A stretch of DNA of 59,013 nt from Pantoea phytobeneficialis (GTDB lineage: Bacteria > Pseudomonadota > Gammaproteobacteria > Enterobacterales > Enterobacteriaceae). A model generated the notes under the pieces. That model had not been told where the DNA came from and made no database searches. It was given only the letters and a program-made list of their open reading frames with translations. Positions 51,351 to 58,714 of this stretch are shown here, piece by piece (positions within the stretch are counted from its first letter, which is position 1; each line of letters begins with the position of its first letter). The stretch lies in the NCBI RefSeq assembly GCF_009728735.1, contig NZ_CP024636.1, positions 2,856,021-2,915,033 of the forward strand. Direction: 5' to 3'. Position numbers and translations under genes: made by a program.

Positions 51351-51396
51351 TCACTGGTAGCGATGGTCTCACCATTACTGGCCTTCGGTACAAAAC

Positions 51397-51430
51397 AAAA
51401 AAGCCCGCAGAGCTTGCGCTTTGCGGGCTT
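51397..51430 (-). terminator. displaced ssrA terminator
   Basis: AAGCCCGCA and TGCGGGCTT form a perfect 9-bp stem. The six A residues on the left give a U tract on the minus strand. Sequence and position match the terminator that follows ssrA in E. coli. Confidence 0.85.
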
Positions 51431-51460
51431 TCAGGACTTCGTCAGATGACTCTGGTAATC

Positions 51461-51492
51461 ACTGACGGAGAATTTTGGGGCTGGCGGAGTCT
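51461..51492 (-). other. attachment site: degraded 3' end of ssrA (attR-like)
   Basis: The minus strand reads ACTCCGCCAGCCCC followed by AAAATTCTCCGTCAGTGA, then TTACCAGAGTCATCTGACGAAG. E. coli ssrA ends CTCCCGCCAGCTCCACCA, followed by AAAATTCTCC and a similar spacer to the terminator. The CCA-proximal part is altered, as expected in the copy displaced by integration. Confidence 0.75.
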
Positions 51493-51582
51493 GTGTTTGT
51501 TTTTTATCTTTTTGATTTATATGTTTTATTTTTAAATTCAACTTTGTGCGTATACCTAAACGTATACCAATTTCGACATCTC

Positions 51583-52059
51583 TTACTGGGAAGCTCGGCT
51601 CCAACGCAATGTGCTTATCGCTTTGAATTTTGCTATGCCTAACTGATTTCGTTCATTTCTTGAGCGCGAACCTGGGGCTTGAAGTGCACTAAGCACATTT
51701 TCGCGTGTGGCCTCATATATCGCGAAAGCATCATAGTTTTCGTCGAGAAGAACAAGTAAGACGGTATCAAATGGTTTTGCTATATCAATCGATCCTAATC
51801 TTGCAGAAATCTTCTTCGGATCGGGCATATAGCGCCCTTTTATCTGGATCGTTTTTACGATGCCATCAACTGACTCGGTAGCATCGTAGCCCGCCTGGCG
51901 AGCTGTGCATAAGTCCAATCCAAGGATAGTTGCGGCTTCATACTCTGCAACCTCGCCTGTCACTCCCAGCGGCTTGCAAGTCAACCGGTAGTATCTCAAG
52001 GCAATGCTTTTAGCTTCTTTCAAAAGAGAATTTATTTGGTCTTGTGTTTCTGAATGCAC
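51583..52059 (-). CDS. satellite cargo protein, possible PD-(D/E)XK nuclease-like fold
   Basis: This protein has about 158 residues if the GTG at 52059 (MHSETQDQINSLL when read as Met) is used; AGGTG precedes it. The frame stays open to 52188, but that would cross the iteron region. Residues 35-85 show GVTGEVAEYEAATILGLDL, then GYDATESVDGIVKTIQIKGRY, a spacing that recalls E-(x)-D-(x)-QxK nuclease cores. The C-terminus is basic. The family is not certain; a DNA-acting cargo protein is plausible. Confidence 0.5.
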   Translation of the reverse strand: MHSETQDQINSLLKEAKSIALRYYRLTCKPLGVTGEVAEYEAATILGLDLCTARQAGYDATESVDGIVKTIQIKGRYMPDPKKISARLGSIDIAKPFDTVLLVLLDENYDAFAIYEATRENVLSALQAPGSRSRNERNQLGIAKFKAISTLRWSRASQ

Positions 52060-52099
52060 AACAGACACCTGTTGATAAAAAAATGATTTTACTAAAAAT

Positions 52100-52200
52100 C
52101 CTTCACACTGTTCACCTTTCACTTTTATCCATATTAAACAGAGTGTTATGTGGTGCTGAATGGGTGAATGGTGGCGGGTATTCTTCACCGGTGGTGAAGC
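52100..52200. other. crr-like cis replication region with GGTGAA iterons
   Basis: Six copies of GGTGAA, or its inverse TTCAC(C), lie at 52102, 52111, 52118, 52163, 52184 and 52193. This is the alpha-binding iteron of P4 ori and crr. The cluster lies just after the alpha gene and about 4.3 kb from the main ori cluster, as in P4. Confidence 0.7.
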
Positions 52201-52208
52201 ATGGGCGT

Positions 52209-52232
52209 AAAAAAACCGGCTTTCGCCGGTTC
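52209..52232 (-). terminator. terminator after the alpha primase gene
   Basis: AACCGGC and GCCGGTT form a stem with loop TTTC, with seven A residues on the left (U tract on the minus strand). It lies eight bases past the alpha stop. Confidence 0.88.
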
Positions 52233-52239
52233 GGATTGG

Positions 52240-54573
52240 TCAGGCTGCTGCCGGTTCATCACACTTCGGCAGCCAGTCGGCGCTGCTGTCGTCCGTCAGG
52301 TCGAGGTTGGTCTGTATCCCTGACTTCGTGCGGCGCTTCAGGTAGTTCAGCCCGTACTCGCGCAGGATGCTCTCCAGCGCCTGGCTGAATGACTTCATGC
52401 TGAGCGGATTGCGGTAGCCGTTGGCCTCCATGTAGGCCAGATAGGCGTGATACAGATAGCGACGGGGTTGCAGGGGCCGGATGCTGGCGTTCCCCATGTG
52501 CAGGCCGTTTGGCTCAGGCGTCGCAAACAGGTAGCCGCAGAAGTCCACCATCGGGTCAGCGTCACGCTTGATGCGCATGGCTTCCCCGGAGTTCTGCTGT
52601 GACTGGAGCAGCGCGCGGGCGTCCTGCGGCTGGCTGAACCGCTGCATCAGCTGGCGCACGATAACGGCCAGCTCGGCCTGTATCTTTTCCTTCAGCTGCG
52701 GGTCGCGCTCGTTCGCCGGGATGATTTCCGGGAAGTGCAGGATAACCCGGCGACGGGAGACGCCGCCGCTGCGGTCGGTGAAGCGCATCGGGTTGTTGTT
52801 CACCGCCAGAATCACCGCCGGAATGTGCGTTGAGTAGGCGTCCTTATACTTGGGGTCCACCGATACCGCATCGCCGCCGGTAATCGCCTTGATGCCCGCG
52901 CCATCGCCGCTCCACTTCTCCTGGTCGGGCAGGCGGATGAGCGAATAGCCAATAACGGACGCGCGCTCGCGCGAGGATTCCAGCGTCTCGATGGTGGCTG
53001 ACACGGCGTTATCCGGCCCGGCCAGCATGGTGGCGATTTCCGCCATGATGCTTTTACCGCTGCCGCCGGGGCCGGTGACCTCCAGAAACAGCTGCCAGTC
53101 GTAGCGGTTCGCCAGCACCATGAACAGCGCGGCCAGAATGATGTCGCGCTTCTCCGCGCTGCGACCGGCGGCCCGGTCCAGCCACTGCCAGAAGTGCGGC
53201 GCGTGGCTCTCCAGCGTCTCACCGGTCACCGGGCGGGTGTAGTCCACGTCGCTGACCGTGCGCAGCCAGTTCTCCCGGCGGTGCGGGCTGAATGCGCCGG
53301 TGCGGGTATCGAGCACGCCGTTACGGAAGCCGATAAGCTGGCGCTGCGGCGCATCCTGCTGCGGCAGCATCAGCTTCAGCGTGTCCACCACACCCGCCAC
53401 CTTGCCCGCCGAGAACGGCGCGCGCAGGCGCTGAAACAGTTTTGCCACGTCACGTTCAAACCGGTTGCCGGAAATCACCTTCCACGCTCCGGCCTCGTAG
53501 CGGCAGAGGATTTCCCCGCTGGCGTCCACGGCCAGATTGCTGCGGTAGTGCTCCGCCACGCGCTCGGCCTTTTCGCTGGCGCTCATGGCCGAAAATTCCG
53601 CCTCGCTCATGGTGTCGAACGGGCTGGCTTCGGGCGGTGCAGCGGCCTCCGTCAGCGCCTGCCCGGTTGCGGCTTCACCGTGCTGAATGAACGCATCGTT
53701 CCAGTCACCGAACACCGGCGGCAGCGCCACGGTGCCGTTGCAGGTAGCCGCGGCCTGGTGCGCTTTGCGCTGGCCGTCGCCGTTCAGGTCGCGGTCAGCG
53801 GCAATCACCAGCGGCAGTGACGGATGTCTGTCGCGGATGAGGCCAGCCAGGGAAAGGAGGTTGGCAGATGACAGGGCAATCCACACCGCATCCCCGGTCA
53901 GGTTGTGCACCGTCAGGCCGGTGGCGTATCCCTCGGCCAGCCAGATGCGCCTGGCTGATTTCCTGCTGCTGAAAACGTGGCACGCGCCCTTTACCTGCCC
54001 GCCCTTCAGGGTGCGCTTTTCACCGGCGGCGTTAATCAGCTGTACGTTGACCAGCTCGCCGCTCATGTCGTACAGCGGCACAACCAAATCGCCGGGACAG
54101 TAACGCGTTATCGCTACCTTCTGTGGTTTTGTCAGCGTCAGGGAAACGTGCTCAGGCCAGCCCTTGCGGGACAGGTAGGCGTTACCGGCGGCCTCCTGTG
54201 CGCTGCTGACCAGCTGCCGGGCAAGAAAGGCAGCGGCAGCGCGGGCGGCTTCGTTATCTTCAGCCCCGGAAAGGGAGGAAACTTTTTCATCCACGGGCGG
54301 CAGATTGCCTGTCAGGGCGTTGACGCGTTCGGCGGCCTCGGTCAGGCTGATGCCGAGCGCCTTTTTCACCAGGTCCAGGCCGTCACCGGCCCTGCACTGG
54401 TTACAGTGCCAGGTGCCGCGTCCCTCCTGGTCGTCAAACCGGAAGCGGTCTTTCCCGCCGCATACCGGGCAGGGCATATGGCGGTTCTTTATCACCTTCA
54501 GGCCCAGTGCGGGCAGGATACGGGGCCAGTGCCCCCGCGCGGCGGCTGCCGCGTCGGATACGGTTCTGTTCAT
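52240..54573 (-). CDS. P4-type alpha primase-helicase
   Basis: This 777-residue protein has the length of phage P4 alpha. It makes primers, unwinds DNA and binds the origin. The N-terminus has a zinc finger (CPVCGGKDRFRF then WHCNQC), then a TOPRIM domain (LAEGYATGL, VIAADRDLNGDG). The C-terminal half is an SF3 helicase with Walker A GPGGSGKSIM and AVNNNPMRFTDRSGG, followed by an origin-binding winged helix. I chose the ATG at 54573 (MNRTVSDAAA) over an upstream frame without homology. Confidence 0.93.
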   Translation of the reverse strand: MNRTVSDAAAAARGHWPRILPALGLKVIKNRHMPCPVCGGKDRFRFDDQEGRGTWHCNQCRAGDGLDLVKKALGISLTEAAERVNALTGNLPPVDEKVSSLSGAEDNEAARAAAAFLARQLVSSAQEAAGNAYLSRKGWPEHVSLTLTKPQKVAITRYCPGDLVVPLYDMSGELVNVQLINAAGEKRTLKGGQVKGACHVFSSRKSARRIWLAEGYATGLTVHNLTGDAVWIALSSANLLSLAGLIRDRHPSLPLVIAADRDLNGDGQRKAHQAAATCNGTVALPPVFGDWNDAFIQHGEAATGQALTEAAAPPEASPFDTMSEAEFSAMSASEKAERVAEHYRSNLAVDASGEILCRYEAGAWKVISGNRFERDVAKLFQRLRAPFSAGKVAGVVDTLKLMLPQQDAPQRQLIGFRNGVLDTRTGAFSPHRRENWLRTVSDVDYTRPVTGETLESHAPHFWQWLDRAAGRSAEKRDIILAALFMVLANRYDWQLFLEVTGPGGSGKSIMAEIATMLAGPDNAVSATIETLESSRERASVIGYSLIRLPDQEKWSGDGAGIKAITGGDAVSVDPKYKDAYSTHIPAVILAVNNNPMRFTDRSGGVSRRRVILHFPEIIPANERDPQLKEKIQAELAVIVRQLMQRFSQPQDARALLQSQQNSGEAMRIKRDADPMVDFCGYLFATPEPNGLHMGNASIRPLQPRRYLYHAYLAYMEANGYRNPLSMKSFSQALESILREYGLNYLKRRTKSGIQTNLDLTDDSSADWLPKCDEPAAA

Positions 54574-54584
54574 CGTGTCGTCCC

Positions 54585-54908
54585 TCAGTGCAGCGGGCGG
54601 GCATCGTGAATGCGCCCGCTCAGTTCGTCCATCACCACCTGGCCGAGAAAGCTCAGGCACGGGGCCGACTTCAGCGGCCCGGCGGCCAGCAGGTCATCCA
54701 GCAGCGCACAGGCAATCTCCTGACCGCGTGCGCGGCCGTGCTGGCGCAGGTAGAAGCCCTCCAGCTCGTTTTCAATCGCGTGCTCAAGGCGTGCGAGCGT
54801 CAGGCCGGGCCAGCGCTGCTGTTTCCGGCACAGGGTGAGCCAGGCGCAGGCCACCGCGCGGCGGGCCAGTGCCGCGCGCAGGTCGGGGGAAAGCAGCTGT
54901 GATTTCAT
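54585..54908 (-). CDS. P4 Orf106-like protein (DUF5375-type)
   Basis: This 107-residue protein ([24 protein letters not shown] at the start, then [24 protein letters not shown]) lies immediately upstream of alpha, where P4 carries orf106, and is near that length. Function is unknown. It overlaps the gene before it by four bases (ATGA) and ends 11 bases before alpha. Confidence 0.75.
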   Translation of the reverse strand: MKSQLLSPDLRAALARRAVACAWLTLCRKQQRWPGLTLARLEHAIENELEGFYLRQHGRARGQEIACALLDDLLAAGPLKSAPCLSFLGQVVMDELSGRIHDARPLH

Positions 54909-55129
54909 GGCGTCACCTCCTCATTCATCCAGCTGTCGTGGCAGCGGGCCACCACGGCGTCGAGCTGTTCCGTCATCAGGAAGACCAGCGAGGCCAGCTG
55001 CGCGCGCTGAAGTGGCTGCGGGTTCTCGCAGCATTCCTGAAGGGTGGTCATGTCGGACACGAAGCGCCCGGCGTTACGCAGGTGCTCCAGGCGGATGATG
55101 TCGGCGTGTGAAATCGAGGCGTGGCTCAT
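54905..55129 (-). CDS. small satellite protein, P4 early-operon position
   Basis: This 74-residue protein ([21 protein letters not shown]) lies between the Kil/Icd-like and Orf106-like genes. It is joined by ATGA overlaps on both sides. It may correspond to the P4 epsilon/derepression or a nearby small gene, by position only. No motif is recognised. Confidence 0.6.
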   Translation of the reverse strand: MSHASISHADIIRLEHLRNAGRFVSDMTTLQECCENPQPLQRAQLASLVFLMTEQLDAVVARCHDSWMNEEVTP

Positions 55130-55320
55130 GCGCGCACCTCCGCAACCGGCAGGCGGCAGGCAAAGGACAGGACGTAATCGCGGGCCAGAGTCCGGCGGGC
55201 GGCGTGCTCATCGGCGGCAGTGGTGCGCAGCATCTGAATGCGGGAATGGCGCTCACAGCGGCGCACGGCGGCAAACACAAAGACAAACTCAGGGTGCGGG
55301 GAATGAGGGACGGTAGCCAT
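55126..55320 (-). CDS. Kil/Icd-like host cell division inhibitor, short form
   Basis: This 64-residue protein ([20 protein letters not shown]) matches the conserved part of the family called host cell division inhibitor Icd-like in P4-type elements. Its ATG has a good site AAGGAG. A longer frame from 55662 (178 residues; MCFFPAFPG, site GAGGTG) runs through it, but the extra N-terminal part coincides with antisense immunity sequences and may not be a real protein. P4 kil holds this place. Confidence 0.75.
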   Translation of the reverse strand: MATVPHSPHPEFVFVFAAVRRCERHSRIQMLRTTAADEHAARRTLARDYVLSFACRLPVAEVRA

Positions 55321-55662
55321 AAGGGCAGTCTCCTTGAAGTAGCGGTTATCGCCACCACCGGAGTTTCCACGCTCTGGCGGTGACCCGAACGGGGGTGGAA
55401 AACCGGCCTTCAAGGAAACCGGCCAGCCCGAAGGCTGCCCCGCCCGGGCCACCATTACGAGTACGGCGCAACGGAAAAGAAACCGCTGCCCGGATAACGG
55501 GTGCACTGAGGCAAAGACACAAAAAAAGACGCACGACGCGTCTGGTGTCGCCTTGAAGTAACTCGGGTTTCCACGCCCGGCTGCCGATTTTGCGGCAGCA
55601 GAATTACTGTACCAGGGAAAGCCCCCGGCGCGCAAGCCGGGGAAAGCAGGAAAAAAGCACAT
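55126..55662 (-). CDS. extended Icd-like frame overlapping the immunity region
   Basis: The 178-residue frame starts at ATG 55662 after GAGGTG and shares the short form's C-terminus. Its upstream part translates the three repeat segments discussed for CI RNA (for example NPSYFKATP and NRYFKET). The site is coupled to the preceding gene, so translation is possible, and databases often annotate this long form. Whether the N-terminal part is a functional protein is uncertain. Confidence 0.35.
   Translation of the reverse strand: MCFFPAFPGLRAGGFPWYSNSAAAKSAAGRGNPSYFKATPDASCVFFCVFASVHPLSGQRFLFRCAVLVMVARAGQPSGWPVSLKAGFPPPFGSPPERGNSGGGDNRYFKETALMATVPHSPHPEFVFVFAAVRRCERHSRIQMLRTTAADEHAARRTLARDYVLSFACRLPVAEVRA
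55332..55580 (-). ncRNA. P4-like immunity region: CI RNA and its target repeats
   Basis: On the minus strand two repeats, GTGGAAACCC...ACTTCAAGG (55551-55580) and GTGGAAACTCC...CTACTTCAAGG (55332-55373), flank a segment at 55390-55424 that reads CCTTGAAGGCCGGTTTTCCAC in pieces complementary to both. This is the design of P4 CI RNA, whose seqB pairs with seqA and seqC to stop early transcription. The distal repeat also holds the AAGGAG ribosome site of the short Kil/Icd gene. Exact RNA ends are unknown. Confidence 0.6.
55580..55637 (-). promoter_or_regulatory. possible early promoter (PLE-like) and start hairpin
   Basis: On the minus strand TTGCGC and TACAGT (55606-55611) are separated by 18 bases, giving a start near 55599. 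A perfect hairpin GCTGCCG/CGGCAGC at 55580-55599 follows at once. It precedes the immunity repeats, as PLE does in P4. The -35 is weak. Confidence 0.4.
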
Positions 55663-55672
55663 GGGGAACACC

Positions 55673-55891
55673 TCAGCAGTCGGTGAGGGTGATGCCGTTA
55701 CCGGAAAACATCTCAGTGTCTGACGGTGCAGATGCGGTCTCGGCACTCTGCACACTGAAGGCGATGCCGGAGCCGCGAAAGCGCTGCGGCTGTCCCGGCC
55801 TGTCCACTTCAGAGGCAATCGCCAGCGCCAGCTGCTTCGCGTCCGCCACGGACAGTTCGTGAGTTTTACCGCCAAGGGTCAGCATAATCAT
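55673..55891 (-). CDS. small satellite protein, unknown
   Basis: This 72-residue protein ([30 protein letters not shown]) has no recognised family. The start overlaps the AlpA/Vis-like stop (ATGA at 55888-55891). Its stop lies within the ribosome site of the extended Icd-like frame. It is cotranscribed with the regulator. Confidence 0.6.
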   Translation of the reverse strand: MIMLTLGGKTHELSVADAKQLALAIASEVDRPGQPQRFRGSGIAFSVQSAETASAPSDTEMFSGNGITLTDC

Positions 55892-56154
55892 GCGGCACGC
55901 TCCTGACCGCGCGCAGCGATGCGTTCGTTCATCCAGGCGCTCACCTCGCTGGCAAGCCACGCGACGTTTTTACCGCCGAGCGAGACCTGCGCCGGGAAGG
56001 CGTCACGGCTGATAAGGTCGTAAATGGTCGAACGGGACAGGCCGCTGACGTGAATGACTTCCGGCAGGCGCATAAAGCGCTCCTGAACGGGTGACGATAC
56101 CGGCATAACCGGAACCGCCGGGGCGGAAGATGGTGCGGATAAAACGGTGTTCAT
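55888..56154 (-). CDS. AlpA-family regulator/excisionase (P4 Vis-like)
   Basis: This 88-residue protein has the same length as P4 Vis. It has an AlpA-type winged HTH: FMRLPEVIHVSGLSRSTIYDLISRDAFPAQVSLGGKNVAWL. Vis acts as excisionase and represses the P4 late operon. It lies in the same position, first in the leftward transcript after a Delta-type site. Confidence 0.87.
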   Translation of the reverse strand: MNTVLSAPSSAPAVPVMPVSSPVQERFMRLPEVIHVSGLSRSTIYDLISRDAFPAQVSLGGKNVAWLASEVSAWMNERIAARGQERAA

Positions 56155-56256
56155 GGGCTACCTCTCAGTGTGTCCGTAGAGCACCGGACAGATACGTCCG
56201 GCACCGGGTAGCCCTTTATTCTGCGAATATTTCTGCCGGTGACAACAGGAGAAATT

Positions 56257-56274
56257 TGTGTGTTAAACGTCACA
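56257..56274 (-). promoter_or_regulatory. Ogr/Delta-type activator site upstream of the Vis-like gene
   Basis: TGT, 12 bases, ACA (TGTGTGTTAAACGTCACA, a near palindrome) matches the P2 Ogr/P4 Delta box. Its centre is about 111 bases before the vis-like ATG. A start near 56210 would place it at -55, as in the P4 late-leftward promoter PLL. Confidence 0.65.
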
Positions 56275-56420
56275 ATAACCACACTAAAAACGTGTGTTCC
56301 ATATAGTGTCATATAGTACCGGATAGTGCTGAGAGCGTTTTTCCCAGTAACTAGTGGTTACATAAATCATGGCTTTTATTCCCATTTATTCTATGAGGGG
56401 TTTCGTTCAGAAATTCAGAA

Positions 56421-56521
56421 GGTGAAGAGTGGTGAACAGCGGGTGAAGGATTATCTCTCAACTCTTCACCCTTTAATTTACTGTATTTACTCTCTTTTTC
56501 TTCAAGGTGAAGAATGGTGAA
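56421..56521. other. origin-like iteron cluster (P4 ori1-like)
   Basis: GGTGAA occurs at 56421, 56431, 56442, 56506 and 56516, and its inverse TTCACC at 56465; the 56431 copy is extended to GGTGAACAG. An A+T-rich stretch (56471-56500) lies between the two groups. The P4 alpha protein binds GGTGAACAG-type repeats. The 535-base gap between the Vis-like and Sid-like genes is explained by this and the promoter sites. Confidence 0.8.
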
Positions 56522-56596
56522 GGATGTATATAAAACTGAAAGCTGAGTAAGGGCTTTCGTGAGACCTTTCCCTGGCTCGCCAGAAGAAGGGCTTTT

Positions 56597-56653
56597 TGTC
56601 TGGTCCGTCGTACAACGTCCGCCGCTGGCTGCTTCTGTGCCAGCCCCGGCACA
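56597..56653 (+). promoter_or_regulatory. two Ogr/Delta-type sites at the sid promoter
   Basis: Two TGT-N12-ACA boxes lie at 56597-56614 and 56636-56653, with centres 39 bases apart. P4 Psid is reported to have Delta sites near -55 and -18, which predicts a start near 56661, about 29 bases before the ATG. Confidence 0.75.
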
Positions 56654-56689
56654 ATTGACTTACCGAAACCGACCTGACAGGAACCCGCC

Positions 56690-57430
56690 ATGACCGACAC
56701 CACCGCAGACAGCAGTAAATCCTTACCCGCCGCCACGCAGGCCGCGCTGGAAAAGGTAAACATCACGAAAGCCGCCTGGCTTGAGGCTCGCCGTAAACAG
56801 GAGTCAGCAGAAGCACAGGCCGGAATCATCCGCCAGCGCCGCAGCGAGACTGAAGCCAGCGCAAACGCGCAGAACGACGAATGGCGCAGGCTGTTCCGCG
56901 AGAACGGCGGCGTGATGACGCCGGAAATGAAAAAGCTGCGCGCTGAGGTGGCGCTCGAGCGCGAGTCGCTGGAGGAGTTCGACGCCCTGCTGGCCGCGCA
57001 TGAAAGCGAAAACGAGTTTCTGCCGTGGAAAACCGCAGACCGGGCACACGCATACATTAACGCCCATGACCGTCTGGCAGAACACCGCGCCATGCATATC
57101 TGGCAGGACTTCATGCGGACGCACGGCCAGCAGCTGATAAAAACCCTCAGCCTGCTGAAAATCACGCTCGGACGCAGCGCCGGTAGCGGTTCCGGGGTTG
57201 TTCATTCCGTCAACGACCCGGAAACCGTGCTGAAAGACTTCATCAGCAGAAACATTACGCAGCCCGCGCTGTCCGGTGGTGCGCTGCCGGAAGATGACGT
57301 GGTGTTTAAGCTGGCAGGTATCTTTGCCGATGACGCCGCGCACTCCGACTTCCGTAAAGGTCCGTCACCGGCAGCGCGTCTCAAATTGCTGAGCCGCCGT
57401 GAAACGGCGAAGAAGGAGAATGCACAGTGA
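56690..57430 (+). CDS. sid: P4 Sid-like capsid size-determination protein
   Basis: This 246-residue, highly helical protein has nearly the length of P4 Sid (244) and similar local patterns (NDEWRRLFRENGGVMTPEMKKL against Sid's WRTAFRAAGGVLSDELKQ). Sid forms an external scaffold that makes the helper's capsid small. It is the first gene of the late operon behind two Delta sites. The ATG follows ACAGGAACC. Confidence 0.8.
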   Translation: MTDTTADSSKSLPAATQAALEKVNITKAAWLEARRKQESAEAQAGIIRQRRSETEASANAQNDEWRRLFRENGGVMTPEMKKLRAEVALERESLEEFDALLAAHESENEFLPWKTADRAHAYINAHDRLAEHRAMHIWQDFMRTHGQQLIKTLSLLKITLGRSAGSGSGVVHSVNDPETVLKDFISRNITQPALSGGALPEDDVVFKLAGIFADDAAHSDFRKGPSPAARLKLLSRRETAKKENAQ

Positions 57431-57975
57431 CCATTGCCACCACACCCGCACAGGCGCTGGACCAGTTCCGCGCCGCCCGGAGCCAGTGGCAGACGCACCT
57501 GACGTCCCGCACTGATGCGGAGCAGGCGCTCAGTGCGCTGCTGGCCGCCGGTGAGAAAACACCCGGTTACGGTGAACGGGTGCCGCTGCTGCGTGAGCGC
57601 ATCACGGTGCTGGACTGGCAGATTTCCTGCGCCGCCCGCGAGGGCGTGTATGCGCAGAGGCTGGTACTGGAAGCCTGTACGGAGGATGCGCTGAGCGCCT
57701 TTATGGCTGAACACGGCCCGGCGCTGACCTCCGCACTGGCCCCGTTCCTGAACGGTCCCGGCGGGCCGGAGGTGGCCGCCCGGCTGCTGCGCAGCGCTGT
57801 ACTCCGTGAGGCGCTACGGGCACGCCCGGCAGTGGCAGAAACTTACCAGGATGCGCTGAACGAAACCGGCCTGACGCCAGAGACGGCCATGCTGCGCGAC
57901 GGTCAGGGCAGCTACACGCCCGCACAGCACCTGCGCTTTCAGCAGCGCCTCAGCAGACTGACGGAGGGCGCGTAA
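57427..57975 (+). CDS. psu: P4 Psu-like polarity suppression / capsid decoration protein
   Basis: This 182-residue protein (P4 Psu 190) ends SYTPAQHLRFQQRLSRL, like Psu's FTPAQNMIFSRK, and shares AALAP and LREAL blocks. Psu binds Rho and blocks its termination, and also decorates the small capsid. The GTG start overlaps the sid stop (GTGA). Delta follows with a one-base overlap. Confidence 0.85.
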   Translation: MTIATTPAQALDQFRAARSQWQTHLTSRTDAEQALSALLAAGEKTPGYGERVPLLRERITVLDWQISCAAREGVYAQRLVLEACTEDALSAFMAEHGPALTSALAPFLNGPGGPEVAARLLRSAVLREALRARPAVAETYQDALNETGLTPETAMLRDGQGSYTPAQHLRFQQRLSRLTEGA

Positions 57976-58253
57976 TGGCCCTGAAATGCCCTGAATGTGG
58001 CTCCATCTCCCACGCGCGCACCAGTGCCTATGAAGCCCCGTCCGTAAAGCGCACCTGGTATCAGTGCCGGAATCTGGAATGCTCCTGCACGTTCATTGCG
58101 CTGGAGAGCGTTGAGAGGATCATGATGAAGCCGCAGAAAGTGACAGATATGGAGAACGCCGGGGAGCAGGAAACCACCGGGCGTCAACCGCAGACTCTGA
58201 ACCGCTACGGCTCCGCCAGTAAACTGTCAAAGCGTCAGCAGGCCCCCGTCTGA
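57975..58253 (+). CDS. Ogr/Delta-family late transcription activator, single-domain
   Basis: This 92-residue zinc-binding activator has C-x2-C-x22-C-x4-C (CPEC at 5-8, CRNLEC at 31-36) and HARTSAYE, close to P2 Ogr. It should activate the TGT-N12-ACA promoters of satellite and helper. P4 Delta is a tandem two-domain protein of 166 residues, but this one has a single domain. It overlaps psu by one base. Confidence 0.87.
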   Translation: MALKCPECGSISHARTSAYEAPSVKRTWYQCRNLECSCTFIALESVERIMMKPQKVTDMENAGEQETTGRQPQTLNRYGSASKLSKRQQAPV

Positions 58254-58274
58254 AAAGCGTCTAATCCTCATCTG

Positions 58275-58300
58275 AACCGGCCACCGCGCCGGTTTTTTTG
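58275..58300 (+). terminator. terminator of the sid-psu-delta operon
   Basis: ACCGGC and GCCGGT form a stem around CACCGC, followed by seven T residues. It lies 21 bases after the Ogr-like stop. Confidence 0.88.
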
Positions 58301-58460
58301 TGTTCCTTTTCCCTGGCTGGCCTTCTCATGCGCGAGTGCATGTCTATGCTGCATGAAAACGCATGAATTCCTGCACCCTGATTATCCCCGCGCAGGCCAG
58401 ACGGGGCGCGGTCCGGGACCATTCATGCAGGTGCATGAAAAACGCTACATAAAGCGGGCA

Positions 58461-58479
58461 GGCGTGGCGGGGGTACGAG
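58461..58479 (+). other. cos-like site
   Basis: GGCGTGGCGGGGGTACGAG is followed by CGCGCGC. The P2/P4 19-base cohesive end starts GGCGAGGCGGGGAAAGCAC, and the related phage 186 has GGCGTGGCGGGG. The first 12 bases match 186 exactly. It lies after the late operon, where P4-type elements carry cos. Confidence 0.55.
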
Positions 58480-58482
58480 CGC

Positions 58483-58714
58483 GCGCAAGGGGGAGAAGTT
58501 GCTATCAATGGAAAAAGAGGTAGTAGAATGGTTTTATCGCAAAAAATCATGAGATGATCGCTGAAGTTGGTCAATAGTATTGTTTTTGGGGGATGAAAAA
58601 CCTTACACCTGCTTCTAAAAATTTTTAATCAAGTAGTCTTACCTAATACCAAATGGAAAGTGGGGGACGGACCCCCACATGTTTATATAAGCGCTAAATT
58701 ATCAACACTCCATT
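58483..58714. other. noncoding stretch between cos-like site and insertion sequence
   Basis: No supported gene is seen. The A+T content rises sharply. At 58660-58678 a perfect 7-bp hairpin GTGGGGG/CCCCCAC with loop ACGGA occurs close to the insertion-sequence end. Confidence 0.4.

Noticed and set aside
54507..54902. Long plus-strand frames opposite alpha and orf106-like genes
   Set aside because: They are mirror frames of G+C-rich coding DNA with no family similarity.
56326..56520. A 64-codon plus-strand frame in the origin region
   Set aside because: It is the reading of the iterons themselves (repeated GEE/VKSGE); the region is better explained as ori.
58344..58574. A 76-codon minus-strand frame after the late operon
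   Set aside because: It has no ribosome site or recognisable motif and covers the cos-like site.
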